Of a stretch of 17,960 bases of DNA, positions 1 to 6,899 are shown piece by piece. The translations under genes were made by a program, and so were the position numbers. Source of the stretch: Azoarcus sp031556475 (GTDB lineage Bacteria > Pseudomonadota > Gammaproteobacteria > Burkholderiales > Rhodocyclaceae); the NCBI GenBank assembly GCA_031556475.1, contig JAVBSY010000086.1, positions 1 through 17,960 on the forward strand, written 5' to 3'. The notes under the pieces are model-generated. The model did not search any database, was not told where the DNA came from, and saw nothing but the letters and a program-made list of their open reading frames with translations. Every line of letters starts with the position of its first letter. The stretch's first letter is position 1.

Positions 1-61
1 CTTCATGCGGGCGGAAAAAATTCGCTGAAACTGTTTAATAGATACGGGATTGACGGCTGAA

Positions 62-826
62 ATGAATATTGCCGATGCGCAAATCGAGTTCCGGAATTTC
101 AACTTTTATTACGGCAAATTCCATGCGCTGAAAAACATCAACTTCAAGATGGCCCGCCATGCGGTAACGGCCTTTATCGGCCCATCCGGTTGTGGGAAAT
201 CGACGTTGCTGCGAACGATCAATCGCATGTACGACCTTTACCCTGATCAAAGGGCGGAAGGCGAACTGATTTTCGATGGCAAGAACCTGCTGGCGGACGA
301 TGTCGATGTCAGCGTCCTGCGCGCCAGGATCGGCATGGTTTTCCAGAAGCCGACGCCATTCCCGATGTCGATTTACGACAACATCGCCTTCGGTGTGCGG
401 CTGCACGAAAGATTGTCGGTCGACGAAATGGACGAACGTGTCGAATGGGCGTTGCGCAAGGCCGCTTTGTGGGATGAGGTCAAGGACAAAATCAAACAAA
501 GCGGCATGAGTCTGTCGGGCGGGCAGCAGCAGCGCCTCTGTATCGCACGCGGCATCGCGGTGAAGCCGCGGGTATTGCTGCTCGATGAGCCGACATCGGC
601 GCTCGACCCCATTTCCACGTCGCGGATCGAGGAACTGGTGGATGAACTCAAGAGCGAATTCACCATCGTCATCGTGACCCACAACATGCAGCAGGCGGCG
701 CGTATTTCCGACTATACCGCCTACATGTACCTCGGCGAGATGGTCGAATTCGGTGTGACCGACGAACTGTTCCTGAAGCCGAAGAAAAAGGAAACCGAGG
801 ACTATATAACCGGACGCTTCGGCTGA
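62..826 (+). CDS. pstB: Phosphate ABC transporter ATP-binding protein PstB
   Basis: Cytoplasmic ATPase that powers high-affinity phosphate import with the membrane subunits PstC and PstA and the binding protein PstS. Seen in the 254-residue protein: Walker A GPSGCGKST at residues 40-48, ABC signature LSGGQQQR from residue 151, Walker B LLLDEP at 172-177 and the H-loop histidine at about 207. The N-terminal stretch NFYYGKFHALKNI and the ending DYITGRFG are typical of PstB. Length matches the family (about 250-260). I chose ATG at 62; an in-frame TTG at 50 would add four residues, and neither has a strong ribosome-binding site. The 61 bases upstream should hold the end of the preceding gene, probably pstA, but I could not recognise it. 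No phoU follows; tpiA comes next on its own promoter. The assignment itself is secure. Confidence 0.97.
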   Translation: MNIADAQIEFRNFNFYYGKFHALKNINFKMARHAVTAFIGPSGCGKSTLLRTINRMYDLYPDQRAEGELIFDGKNLLADDVDVSVLRARIGMVFQKPTPFPMSIYDNIAFGVRLHERLSVDEMDERVEWALRKAALWDEVKDKIKQSGMSLSGGQQQRLCIARGIAVKPRVLLLDEPTSALDPISTSRIEELVDELKSEFTIVIVTHNMQQAARISDYTAYMYLGEMVEFGVTDELFLKPKKKETEDYITGRFG

Positions 827-878
827 GTCTTGCCGGCGGGGAAGAGTATCTGGTTCGCATCGAGCGGCGTATACGGGT

Positions 879-907
879 TTGCGCCTGTCCATGCTGCCGC
901 CTATAAT
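879..907 (+). promoter_or_regulatory. Sigma-70-type promoter for tpiA-secG
   Basis: A perfect -10 box TATAAT lies at 902-907. A half-matching -35 element, TTGCGC, lies at 879-884, exactly 17 bases upstream. Transcription would start near 914, giving a leader of only about 15-22 bases before the tpiA start. This placement also argues against the upstream in-frame TTG at 879 and ATG at 891 as translation starts, since both would lie inside the promoter. Inferred from sequence only. Confidence 0.7.
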
Positions 908-935
908 CAGCTGTTTCGCTGAGCTGGCTGTGGAT

Positions 936-1685
936 GTGGCTAAGAAACTGGTCGTCGGCAACTGGAAGATGAATGGCAGCATGGCGGCCAATGCCGCGCT
1001 GCTGGGCGCGATGGCGGCCTCCGATGTGCCGGCCGTCGAGCGGGTTGTCTGCGTTCCTTATCCATATCTGGCACAGGCCCGGCAGGCATTGGCGGCAAGC
1101 CGGGTCGCTCTCGGTGCGCAGGACGTCAGCGAGTTCGAAACCGGGGCCTATACAGGCGAAATCAGCGCTGCGATGCTTGCCGAGTTTGGATGCACCTATG
1201 TGATTGTCGGCCACTCCGAACGGCGTGCGCTGTTCGGTGAAAGCGACGCTGTAGCCGGCCGCAAGGCGGCGGCGGCGCTGAAAACGGGGCTTGTGCCCAT
1301 CGTCTGCGTTGGCGAAACGCTCGCCGAGCGAGACGCCGGGCAGGAAGAGGCTGTTATCGCCCGGCAGCTTCAAGCGCTGCTGGATGTGCTTGGCAGCGAG
1401 CGGGCGGCGGGTGTCGTGATTGCCTATGAGCCCGTGTGGGCTATTGGCACAGGGCGTTCGGCCAGCGTGGCGCAAGTCGGCCAGATGCACGCAAGCATCC
1501 GGGCCTGGCTGCGGCAGCACTGCAAATCGGGTGCGGTAACGAGAATTTTGTATGGCGGCAGCGTGAAGCCGGACAATGCAGCCGAATTGTTCGCCATTGC
1601 GAATGTCGATGGCGGTTTGATTGGCGGAGCATCGCTGGTTGCCGAAGATTTCATGGTTATTTGCCGTGCTGCGGCTGAATTTTGA
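936..1685 (+). CDS. tpiA: Triosephosphate isomerase
   Basis: Interconverts dihydroxyacetone phosphate and glyceraldehyde 3-phosphate in glycolysis and gluconeogenesis; a cytoplasmic dimer with a TIM-barrel fold. Seen: the substrate-binding motif GNWKMN with the catalytic lysine at residue 11, the catalytic histidine in GHSERR at 93, the general base glutamate in AYEPVWAIGTG at 165 with the mobile loop 6 after it, and the phosphate-binding GGSVKP near the C-terminus. Length is 249 residues, close to the 255 of E. coli. I chose GTG at 936 because it gives the N-terminus MAKKLVVGNWK, aligned with known enzymes. GTG at 930 is possible and sits better behind a GAG at 921-923. The longer frame from TTG at 879 would begin inside the promoter. 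secG follows after 18 bases, so the two are probably co-transcribed. Confidence 0.97.
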   Translation: MAKKLVVGNWKMNGSMAANAALLGAMAASDVPAVERVVCVPYPYLAQARQALAASRVALGAQDVSEFETGAYTGEISAAMLAEFGCTYVIVGHSERRALFGESDAVAGRKAAAALKTGLVPIVCVGETLAERDAGQEEAVIARQLQALLDVLGSERAAGVVIAYEPVWAIGTGRSASVAQVGQMHASIRAWLRQHCKSGAVTRILYGGSVKPDNAAELFAIANVDGGLIGGASLVAEDFMVICRAAAEF

Positions 1686-1703
1686 TATTTCTTAAAGATT
1701 AAT

Positions 1704-2066
1704 ATGGATAATTTTCTTTTTTCCCTGATGCTGACTGTTCACGTACTTGTCGGAATTTCTGTCATCGGATTGGTGTTGATGCAGCACGGCAAGGGGGCCG
1801 ATATGGGTGCTGCCTTTGGCAGTGGTGCCTCCGGCAGTTTGTTCGGGTCCTCCGGATCGGCGAATTTCCTGAGCCGGACGACAGCGGCTTTGGCTACGAT
1901 GTTTTTCATAACCAGCCTTGGATTGAGCTATCTCGCGGGCAGCAAGCCGGCTGCGCCGTCGAGCGTCATGGAGGGGGTCGTGCAAACGGCACCGGCCGAG
2001 ACACCGTCCAAATCCGAGGGTGCTGCGCCGGCTGGCGATTCCAAGACGCAGGAAATTCCGAAATAA
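1704..2066 (+). CDS. secG: Preprotein translocase subunit SecG
   Basis: Small integral membrane subunit that joins SecY and SecE in the Sec protein-export channel and assists SecA-driven translocation. The 120-residue protein has two hydrophobic segments, roughly residues 4-23 and 50-72. They are separated by the characteristic glycine- and serine-rich cytoplasmic loop around GKGADMGAAFGSGAS. The Ala/Pro/Ser-rich hydrophilic C-terminal tail (about residues 75-120) is common in proteobacterial SecG and is low in sequence conservation. The start ATG is preceded only by a weak AAAG. Its place behind tpiA and ahead of tRNA-Leu and nuoA is a common proteobacterial arrangement. Confidence 0.95.
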   Translation: MDNFLFSLMLTVHVLVGISVIGLVLMQHGKGADMGAAFGSGASGSLFGSSGSANFLSRTTAALATMFFITSLGLSYLAGSKPAAPSSVMEGVVQTAPAETPSKSEGAAPAGDSKTQEIPK

Positions 2067-2082
2067 AAGTCGAAAAGTGTCT

Positions 2083-2110
2083 TTGCACGTTATGCGGATA
2101 ATCGTATAAT
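2083..2110 (+). promoter_or_regulatory. Promoter for the tRNA-Leu gene
   Basis: A perfect -10 box TATAAT lies at 2105-2110, with TTGCAC at 2083-2088 as the -35 candidate and a 16-base spacer. The predicted start near 2117 is about 10 bases ahead of the mature tRNA 5' end at 2127, a normal short leader. The next genes (nuoA onward) have no equally good promoter of their own in the 108 bases between the tRNA and nuoA, so this promoter may also feed the nuo operon through incomplete termination. That last point is inference. Confidence 0.65.
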
Positions 2111-2126
2111 CGTCTGGATGTAGCGA

Positions 2127-2211
2127 GCCGACGTGGTGAAATTGGTAGACACGCCATCTTGAGGGGGTGGTGGCGAAAGCCGTGTGAGTTCGAGTCTCAC
2201 CGTCGGCACCA
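2127..2211 (+). tRNA. tRNA-Leu, anticodon GAG
   Basis: The acceptor stem pairs GCCGACG (2127-2133) with CGTCGGC (2201-2207), followed by discriminator A and an encoded CCA (2209-2211). The D-arm carries the conserved GTGAAATTGGTAGAC core. The anticodon stem CCATC pairs with GGTGG around the loop TTGAGGG, placing the anticodon GAG at 2161-2163, which reads CUC and CUU leucine codons. A long class II variable arm, TGGC-GAAA-GCCG, and the T-arm GTGAG-TTCGAGT-CTCAC complete a leucine tRNA. Length is 85 bases including CCA. Confidence 0.97.
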
Positions 2212-2219
2212 GAATATGG

Positions 2220-2251
2220 ATGGAGGCGCCCGCGAATGCGGGCGTTTCCAT
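2220..2251 (+). terminator. Hairpin after tRNA-Leu, probable partial terminator
   Basis: A 14-pair stem: ATGGA (2220-2224) pairs with TCCAT (2247-2251), two G-U wobble pairs follow, and the perfect CGCCCGC / GCGGGCG core (2227-2233 and 2238-2244) closes on the loop GAAT. Only a short TTT follows the GC-rich core and it is itself inside the outer stem. It could therefore act as a weak intrinsic terminator or as a tRNA 3'-processing and stability element. It separates the tRNA from nuoA. Confidence 0.6.
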
Positions 2252-2319
2252 GCGGAAAGTACAAAAAAGCATGACGACGGCCAATAATTGCCGTTCGTTA
2301 ACTTAGAGGTCAGCGAGCC

Positions 2320-2694
2320 ATGCTGGAAAACTATTTTCCCGTCTTGATGTTCATTCTCGTTGGTCTGGCTTTTGGCGTGGTGCCTATTGTACTCGGGCGC
2401 CTTATAGGGCCTCATCGCCCGAATAGCGAAAAGCTCTCCCCTTATGAGTGCGGATTCGAAGCGTTTGAAGATGCGCGAATGAAATTCGACGTCCGCTATT
2501 ATCTCATTGCAATTCTTTTCATTCTTTTCGATCTCGAAATCGCGTTCCTTTTCCCGTGGGCGACGGTTTTTCAGGAATTCATTGCGGCGGGTGAATTGGC
2601 ATGGTTCGTTTTCGGTTCGGTCATGATATTTCTCGCCGTTTTGGTTATCGGTTATGTTGTCGAATGGAAAAACGGGGCTCTCGACTGGGAGTAA
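2320..2694 (+). CDS. nuoA: NADH-quinone oxidoreductase subunit A
   Basis: Small membrane subunit of complex I, placed near the quinone chamber. It contributes the loop between its first two helices to the junction of the peripheral and membrane arms. The 124-residue protein has three hydrophobic helices (about 5-28, 62-84 and 93-113). The conserved loop motif KLSPYECGFEAF with its cysteine is visible at about residues 38-49, as are the FDVRYYLIAILFILFDLE block and the acidic ending. AGAGG lies 10 bases before the ATG. It is the first gene of the nuo operon; nuoB starts three bases after its stop. Confidence 0.97.
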   Translation: MLENYFPVLMFILVGLAFGVVPIVLGRLIGPHRPNSEKLSPYECGFEAFEDARMKFDVRYYLIAILFILFDLEIAFLFPWATVFQEFIAAGELAWFVFGSVMIFLAVLVIGYVVEWKNGALDWE

Positions 2695-2697
2695 TGT

Positions 2698-3174
2698 ATG
2701 AGCATTGAGGGCGTTTTCCGCGAAGGTTTCGTCACGACTTCGCTTGATGCGGTCATTAATTGGACGCGGACGGGATCCCTGTGGCCGGTGACTTTTGGCT
2801 TGGCCTGTTGTGCGGTCGAAATGATCCATGCGGGCTGTGCTCGCTATGACCTGGACCGTTTTGGCGTCATGTTCAGGCCAAGTCCTCGCCAGTCCGATCT
2901 GATGATCGTCGCCGGGACGCTGTGCAACAAGATGGCGCCTGCACTGCGCAAGGTGTACGACCAGATGTCCGAGCCGCGCTGGGTGATCTCGATGGGCTCC
3001 TGTGCCAATGGCGGCGGTTACTACCATTATTCCTATTCGGTTGTGCGCGGCTGTGATCGCATCGTTCCCGTGGATGTTTATGTTCCGGGGTGCCCGCCGA
3101 CACCTGAAGCCTTGATTTACGGCATTCTCCAACTGCAGAACAAAATCAAGCGAACCAATACCATTGCGCGCTGA
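2698..3174 (+). CDS. nuoB: NADH-quinone oxidoreductase subunit B
   Basis: Peripheral-arm subunit that carries cluster N2, the last iron-sulphur cluster before quinone. Seen in 158 residues: the tandem cysteines of LACCAVEM at 37 and 38, the cysteine of GSCANGGG at 102 and that of VPGCPPTPE at 132, which together form the usual four N2 ligands. The FRPSPRQSDLMIVAGT and SVVRGCDRIVPVDVYVPGCP blocks are family hallmarks. GGGAG at the 3' end of nuoA sits six bases before the ATG. This is the short betaproteobacterial-type NuoB, without the long C-terminal tail of E. coli. Confidence 0.98.
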   Translation: MSIEGVFREGFVTTSLDAVINWTRTGSLWPVTFGLACCAVEMIHAGCARYDLDRFGVMFRPSPRQSDLMIVAGTLCNKMAPALRKVYDQMSEPRWVISMGSCANGGGYYHYSYSVVRGCDRIVPVDVYVPGCPPTPEALIYGILQLQNKIKRTNTIAR

Positions 3175-3191
3175 CAGATAGGTCCCGGGTC

Positions 3192-3797
3192 ATGAGTAAC
3201 AAGCTCGAACGCTTAAGTGAAAAGCTCCATGATGTTTTTGGGGATGTGCTCCAGTCGCTTGTCGTCGCCTGTGGCGAGGTGACTATCGAGGTTCTGTCGA
3301 AGGATTATCTGCAAGTTGCCAGAACCCTGCGCGATTCGGCCGATTTGCGCTTTCAGCAACTGATCGATATTTCGGGTCTGGATTATTCGGCATATAGCAG
3401 GCCGGTACGAAGCGGAAAGCGTTTCGCTTCCGCTGCGCATCTCCTGTCCATCGAGCATAACTGGCGCCTGCGTTTGCGGACCTTCGCGGATGACGACGCT
3501 TTCCCCGTCATCGATTCCGTTGCCGAGGTGTGGTCGAGTGCCAATTGGTATGAGCGTGAAGCTTTCGATCTTTACGGCATCATGTATTCAGGTCACCCGG
3601 ATTTACGCCGTATCCTGACCGATTATGGCTTTGTCGGTCATCCGTTCCGTAAGGATTTCCCGGTTTCCGGATATGTTGAAATGCGCTATGACCCGGAGCA
3701 GGGGCGGGTAGTGTATCAGCCGGTCACTATCGAACCGCGCGAAAATACGCCACGTATCGTGCGCGAAGATCACTACGGGGATGTGGGTCATGGCTGA
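3192..3797 (+). CDS. nuoC: NADH-quinone oxidoreductase subunit C
   Basis: Hydrophilic 30-kDa-type subunit that packs against NuoD in the quinone-binding module; it carries no cofactor. The 201-residue protein shows the family signature EREAFDLYGIMYSGHPDLRR followed by the ILTDYGFVGHPFRKDFP block at roughly residues 118-157, and a C-terminal extension ending near the stop. nuoC and nuoD are separate genes here, unlike the fused nuoCD of E. coli. Its last eight bases overlap the start of nuoD, which suggests translational coupling. The start ATG follows a weak AGGTC element. Confidence 0.97.
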   Translation: MSNKLERLSEKLHDVFGDVLQSLVVACGEVTIEVLSKDYLQVARTLRDSADLRFQQLIDISGLDYSAYSRPVRSGKRFASAAHLLSIEHNWRLRLRTFADDDAFPVIDSVAEVWSSANWYEREAFDLYGIMYSGHPDLRRILTDYGFVGHPFRKDFPVSGYVEMRYDPEQGRVVYQPVTIEPRENTPRIVREDHYGDVGHG

Positions 3798-5043
3798 AAT
3801 TCGCAATTACACGATCAATTTCGGCCCTCAGCATCCGGCGGCGCATGGTGTGCTGCGCTTGGTGCTGGAGCTGGACGGTGAGGTCGTCGAACGTGCCGAT
3901 CCGCATATCGGCCTGCTTCATCGTGGTACCGAGAAGCTTGCGGAGACGCGTACATGGGTGCAGTCCGTGCCATACATGGACCGCCTCGACTACGTGTCGA
4001 TGATGTGCAACGAACATGCCTATTGTCTGGCTATCGAACGTCTGCTTGGGCTGGAAGTGCCCTTGCGCGCCCAGTACATCCGCGTGATGTTCGACGAAGT
4101 GACCCGTATTCTGAATCATCTTATGAATATCGGCACGCACGCGCTCGATATCGGCGCGATGACGATGGTGTTGTACACCTTCCGCGAGCGCGAAGATCTG
4201 ATGGACGTCTATGAGGCTGTTTCCGGTGCTCGCATGCACGCAGCCTATTACCGGCCCGGTGGCGTGTATCGTGATTTGCCCGATCGCATGCCGCAATATC
4301 AGCAGAATAAATTCAAGAACGCGAAAACAGTAGAGGAACTGAACGCCAATCGGCAGGGTTCGCTGCTGGATTTTCTCGAAGACTTTACCGAACGTTTTCC
4401 GAAATATTGCGACGAGTATGAAACGCTGCTGACCGATAATCGTATCTGGAAGCAGCGTACCGTCGGCATCGGTGTCGTTTCGCCCGAGCAGGCGCTCGAT
4501 TGGGGCTTTTCAGGCCCCATGCTGCGGGGTTCCGGCATTGCTTGGGATGTGCGCAAAAAGCAGCCCTATGCAGCGTACGATCGAGTCGATTTCGATGTTC
4601 CCGTCGGCAGAAACGGGGATTGTTACGATCGTTACCTGTGCCGCATGGAAGAGATGCGGCAGTCGAACAGCATCCTGCGGCAGTGTATCGACTGGTTGCG
4701 CAAAAACCCCGGTCTGGTGATTACCGACAACCATAAGGTTGCGCCGCCCGCGCGTGAAAAGATGAAATCCAATATGGAAGAGCTGATTCATCACTTCAAG
4801 CTCTTTTCCGAAGGGATTCATGTGCCGCAGGGTGAGGCATATGCGGCCATCGAACACCCCAAAGGGGAGTTCGGCGTTTATGCCGTATCCGATGGCGCGA
4901 ACAAGCCTTATCGCGTCAAGCTGCGTGCGCCGGGATTCGCGCATCTGGCGGCAATGGATGGAATCGCCCGTGGTCACATGATTGCCGACGTCGTTGCGAT
5001 CATTGGCACGATGGACGTGGTGTTCGGCGAAATCGACAGATGA
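3790..5043 (+). CDS. nuoD: NADH-quinone oxidoreductase subunit D
   Basis: The 49-kDa-type subunit that forms most of the quinone-reduction site with NuoB. In the 417-residue protein, the N-terminal FGPQHPAAHG carries the conserved histidine at 19. The block YMDRLDYVSMM has the tyrosine at 68. By family knowledge these match the quinone-contacting His38 and Tyr87 of the Thermus enzyme. The C-terminal IGTMDVVFGEIDR is highly typical. I chose ATG at 3790, giving MAEIRNYTINFGPQHP; an in-frame ATG at 3781 would add three residues. The start overlaps the end of nuoC by eight bases. A 60-base gap with a small GTGCC-GGAA-GGCAC hairpin (5049-5062) separates it from nuoE. Confidence 0.98.
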   Translation: MAEIRNYTINFGPQHPAAHGVLRLVLELDGEVVERADPHIGLLHRGTEKLAETRTWVQSVPYMDRLDYVSMMCNEHAYCLAIERLLGLEVPLRAQYIRVMFDEVTRILNHLMNIGTHALDIGAMTMVLYTFREREDLMDVYEAVSGARMHAAYYRPGGVYRDLPDRMPQYQQNKFKNAKTVEELNANRQGSLLDFLEDFTERFPKYCDEYETLLTDNRIWKQRTVGIGVVSPEQALDWGFSGPMLRGSGIAWDVRKKQPYAAYDRVDFDVPVGRNGDCYDRYLCRMEEMRQSNSILRQCIDWLRKNPGLVITDNHKVAPPAREKMKSNMEELIHHFKLFSEGIHVPQGEAYAAIEHPKGEFGVYAVSDGANKPYRVKLRAPGFAHLAAMDGIARGHMIADVVAIIGTMDVVFGEIDR

Positions 5044-5103
5044 ATTTGGTGCCGGAAGGCACGATACGAATGAGTCAGCAGGCAACCCGAAGATGAGTAC
5101 GAC

Positions 5104-5583
5104 ATGCTGAGCCAGGAATCGCTACAACAGATCGATCGAGAAATTGCCAAGTACCCTGAGGGACAACAGCAGTCCGCCGTCATGGCCGCGCTGCGTATTG
5201 CCCAGGTCGAACGTGGCTGGTTATCGAAGGAAACCATAGGCTTCGTTGCGAATTACCTCGGGATGCCAGCAATTGCGGCCTACGAGGTGGCGAGTTTCTA
5301 CAACATGTACGACCTCGAACCGGTTGGGCAGCACAAGATCACGGTATGCACCAATTTGCCGTGCGCCTTGTCTGGAGGGGTGCATGCGGCCGATTACGTA
5401 AAGGAAAAGCTTGGTATCGATTTCAACGAGACGACCCCGGACGGCAAATTCACGCTGAAGGAAGGGGAGTGCATGGGCGCTTGCGGCGATGCGCCCGTGT
5501 TGCTGGTGAATAATCACCATATGTGCAGTTGGATGACCAAGGAAAAGATCGATCTGCTATTGGCCGACCTGGATAAAAAATGA
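5104..5583 (+). CDS. nuoE: NADH-quinone oxidoreductase subunit E
   Basis: The 24-kDa-type subunit of the NADH-dehydrogenase module, holding the off-pathway 2Fe-2S cluster N1a in a thioredoxin-like fold. In 159 residues the four ligands are visible as CTNLPC (cysteines 82 and 87) and CMGAC (cysteines 123 and 127). The N-terminal helical block QSAVMAALRIAQVERGWLS and the VASFYNMY motif are typical. The ribosome-binding site is weak. Its TGA stop overlaps the nuoF start in an ATGA arrangement, so translation of the two is probably coupled. Confidence 0.97.
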   Translation: MLSQESLQQIDREIAKYPEGQQQSAVMAALRIAQVERGWLSKETIGFVANYLGMPAIAAYEVASFYNMYDLEPVGQHKITVCTNLPCALSGGVHAADYVKEKLGIDFNETTPDGKFTLKEGECMGACGDAPVLLVNNHHMCSWMTKEKIDLLLADLDKK

Positions 5584-6899
5584 GTGCGCACGGACTGATT
5601 CTTGCTGGCCTTGACGGCGACCGCACCTGGCGGCTGCAGGATTATGTGGCGCGGGGTGGTTACTCGGCGTTGAAGAGGATCATTGCGGAGAAAACGCCAG
5701 CCGAGACGATCATCGCCGAGCTTAAGACTTCGGTATTGCGTGGTCGGGGCGGGGCGGGTTTTCCCACTGGCCTGAAATGGAGTTTCATGCCTCGCGCTTT
5801 TGCGGGCGACAAGTATCTGGCCTGCAACTCGGATGAGGGCGAGCCAGGCACCTTCAAAGACCGGGATATCCTTCGTTACAACCCGCATACCGTCATCGAA
5901 GGGATGATCATCGCTGCTTACGCGATGGGGTGCGCGCGAGGCTACAACTACATTCACGGTGAAATCTTCGAACTCTACCGGCGTTTCGAAGAAGCGCTGG
6001 CGGAGGCCCGAGCGGCCAACCTGCTCGGGGAAAGTATTCTCGGCAGCGATTTTTCATTCGACCTGTTCGCGCACCACGGGTATGGCGCCTACATCTGTGG
6101 CGAGGAAACCGCGTTGCTCGAATCGATCGAAGGCAAAAAGGGGCAGCCGCGCTTCAAACCGCCGTTCCCGGCAAGCTACGGCCTTTATGGCAAGCCGACG
6201 ACGATCAATAACACCGAAACGTTCGCATCGGTTCCGTTCATCATGAACATGGGCGGCGAAGGCTTTTTGAGCCTTGGCAAGCCGAATAATGGCGGGGTAA
6301 AGCTGTTTTCGGTGTCGGGGCATGTGAATCGCCCGGGTAACTACGAGGTGACGCTGGGCACGCCGTTCGCCGAACTGCTCGAAATGGCGGGCGGCATGCG
6401 CGGGGGGCGCAAGCTCAAGGGCGTCATTCCCGGCGGTTCGTCGGCGCCGGTGCTGCCTGCCGAAATCGTGATGGACTGTACGATGGATTATGATTCCATC
6501 TCCAAGGCAGGTTCCATGCTTGGTTCCGGCGCGGTCATCGTCATGGATGAGACGACCTGTATGGTCAAGGCGCTGGAGCGCTTGTCCTATTTTTATTTTG
6601 AAGAATCCTGTGGTCAATGTACGCCTTGCCGGGAAGGGACCGGCTGGCTGTACCGGGTGGTCCACCGCATCGAAAATGGCCTCGGCCGCCCGGATGATCT
6701 GGATCTTTTGAATTCCGTGACGGGCAACATCATGGGACGCACGATCTGTGCGCTCGGCGATGCCGCCGCCATGCCAGTGCAGAGTTTCGTCAAGCACTTT
6801 GGCGCGGAATTCGAATACCACATTGAAAACAAAAAATGCCTCGTGCCACCGGAAGTTCAGCACGCAGGCAGCCAAATCTACGTGAGCCCCTCATGCTAG
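5580..6899 (+). CDS. nuoF: NADH-quinone oxidoreductase subunit F
   Basis: The 51-kDa-type subunit where NADH is oxidised; it binds FMN, NAD(H) and cluster N3. In 439 residues: the glycine-rich LRGRGGAGFPTGLKW at about 53-67 for nucleotide/FMN binding, the block YICGEETALLESIEGKKG from about 171, the N3 motif CGQCTPC with cysteines 344, 347 and 350, and the fourth ligand in TICALGDAAAMP at 390. The tail after CLVPPEV is hydrophilic and probably variable. It starts within the nuoE stop codon region and its last seven bases overlap nuoG. Confidence 0.98.
   Translation: MSAHGLILAGLDGDRTWRLQDYVARGGYSALKRIIAEKTPAETIIAELKTSVLRGRGGAGFPTGLKWSFMPRAFAGDKYLACNSDEGEPGTFKDRDILRYNPHTVIEGMIIAAYAMGCARGYNYIHGEIFELYRRFEEALAEARAANLLGESILGSDFSFDLFAHHGYGAYICGEETALLESIEGKKGQPRFKPPFPASYGLYGKPTTINNTETFASVPFIMNMGGEGFLSLGKPNNGGVKLFSVSGHVNRPGNYEVTLGTPFAELLEMAGGMRGGRKLKGVIPGGSSAPVLPAEIVMDCTMDYDSISKAGSMLGSGAVIVMDETTCMVKALERLSYFYFEESCGQCTPCREGTGWLYRVVHRIENGLGRPDDLDLLNSVTGNIMGRTICALGDAAAMPVQSFVKHFGAEFEYHIENKKCLVPPEVQHAGSQIYVSPSC

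Noticed and set aside
1..60. Open frame running from the window edge to a TGA at 58-60, and another ending at 26-28, as the end of pstA
   Set aside because: Gene order makes pstA likely, but I do not recognise a PstA C-terminus in either frame and cannot choose between them, so I did not annotate it.
35..991. Long minus-strand open frames opposite pstB, tpiA, nuoG, nuoH and other genes, up to 686 codons
   Set aside because: They are opposite clearly conserved + strand genes, have Arg/His-rich compositions typical of antisense frames in GC-rich DNA, and resemble no family.
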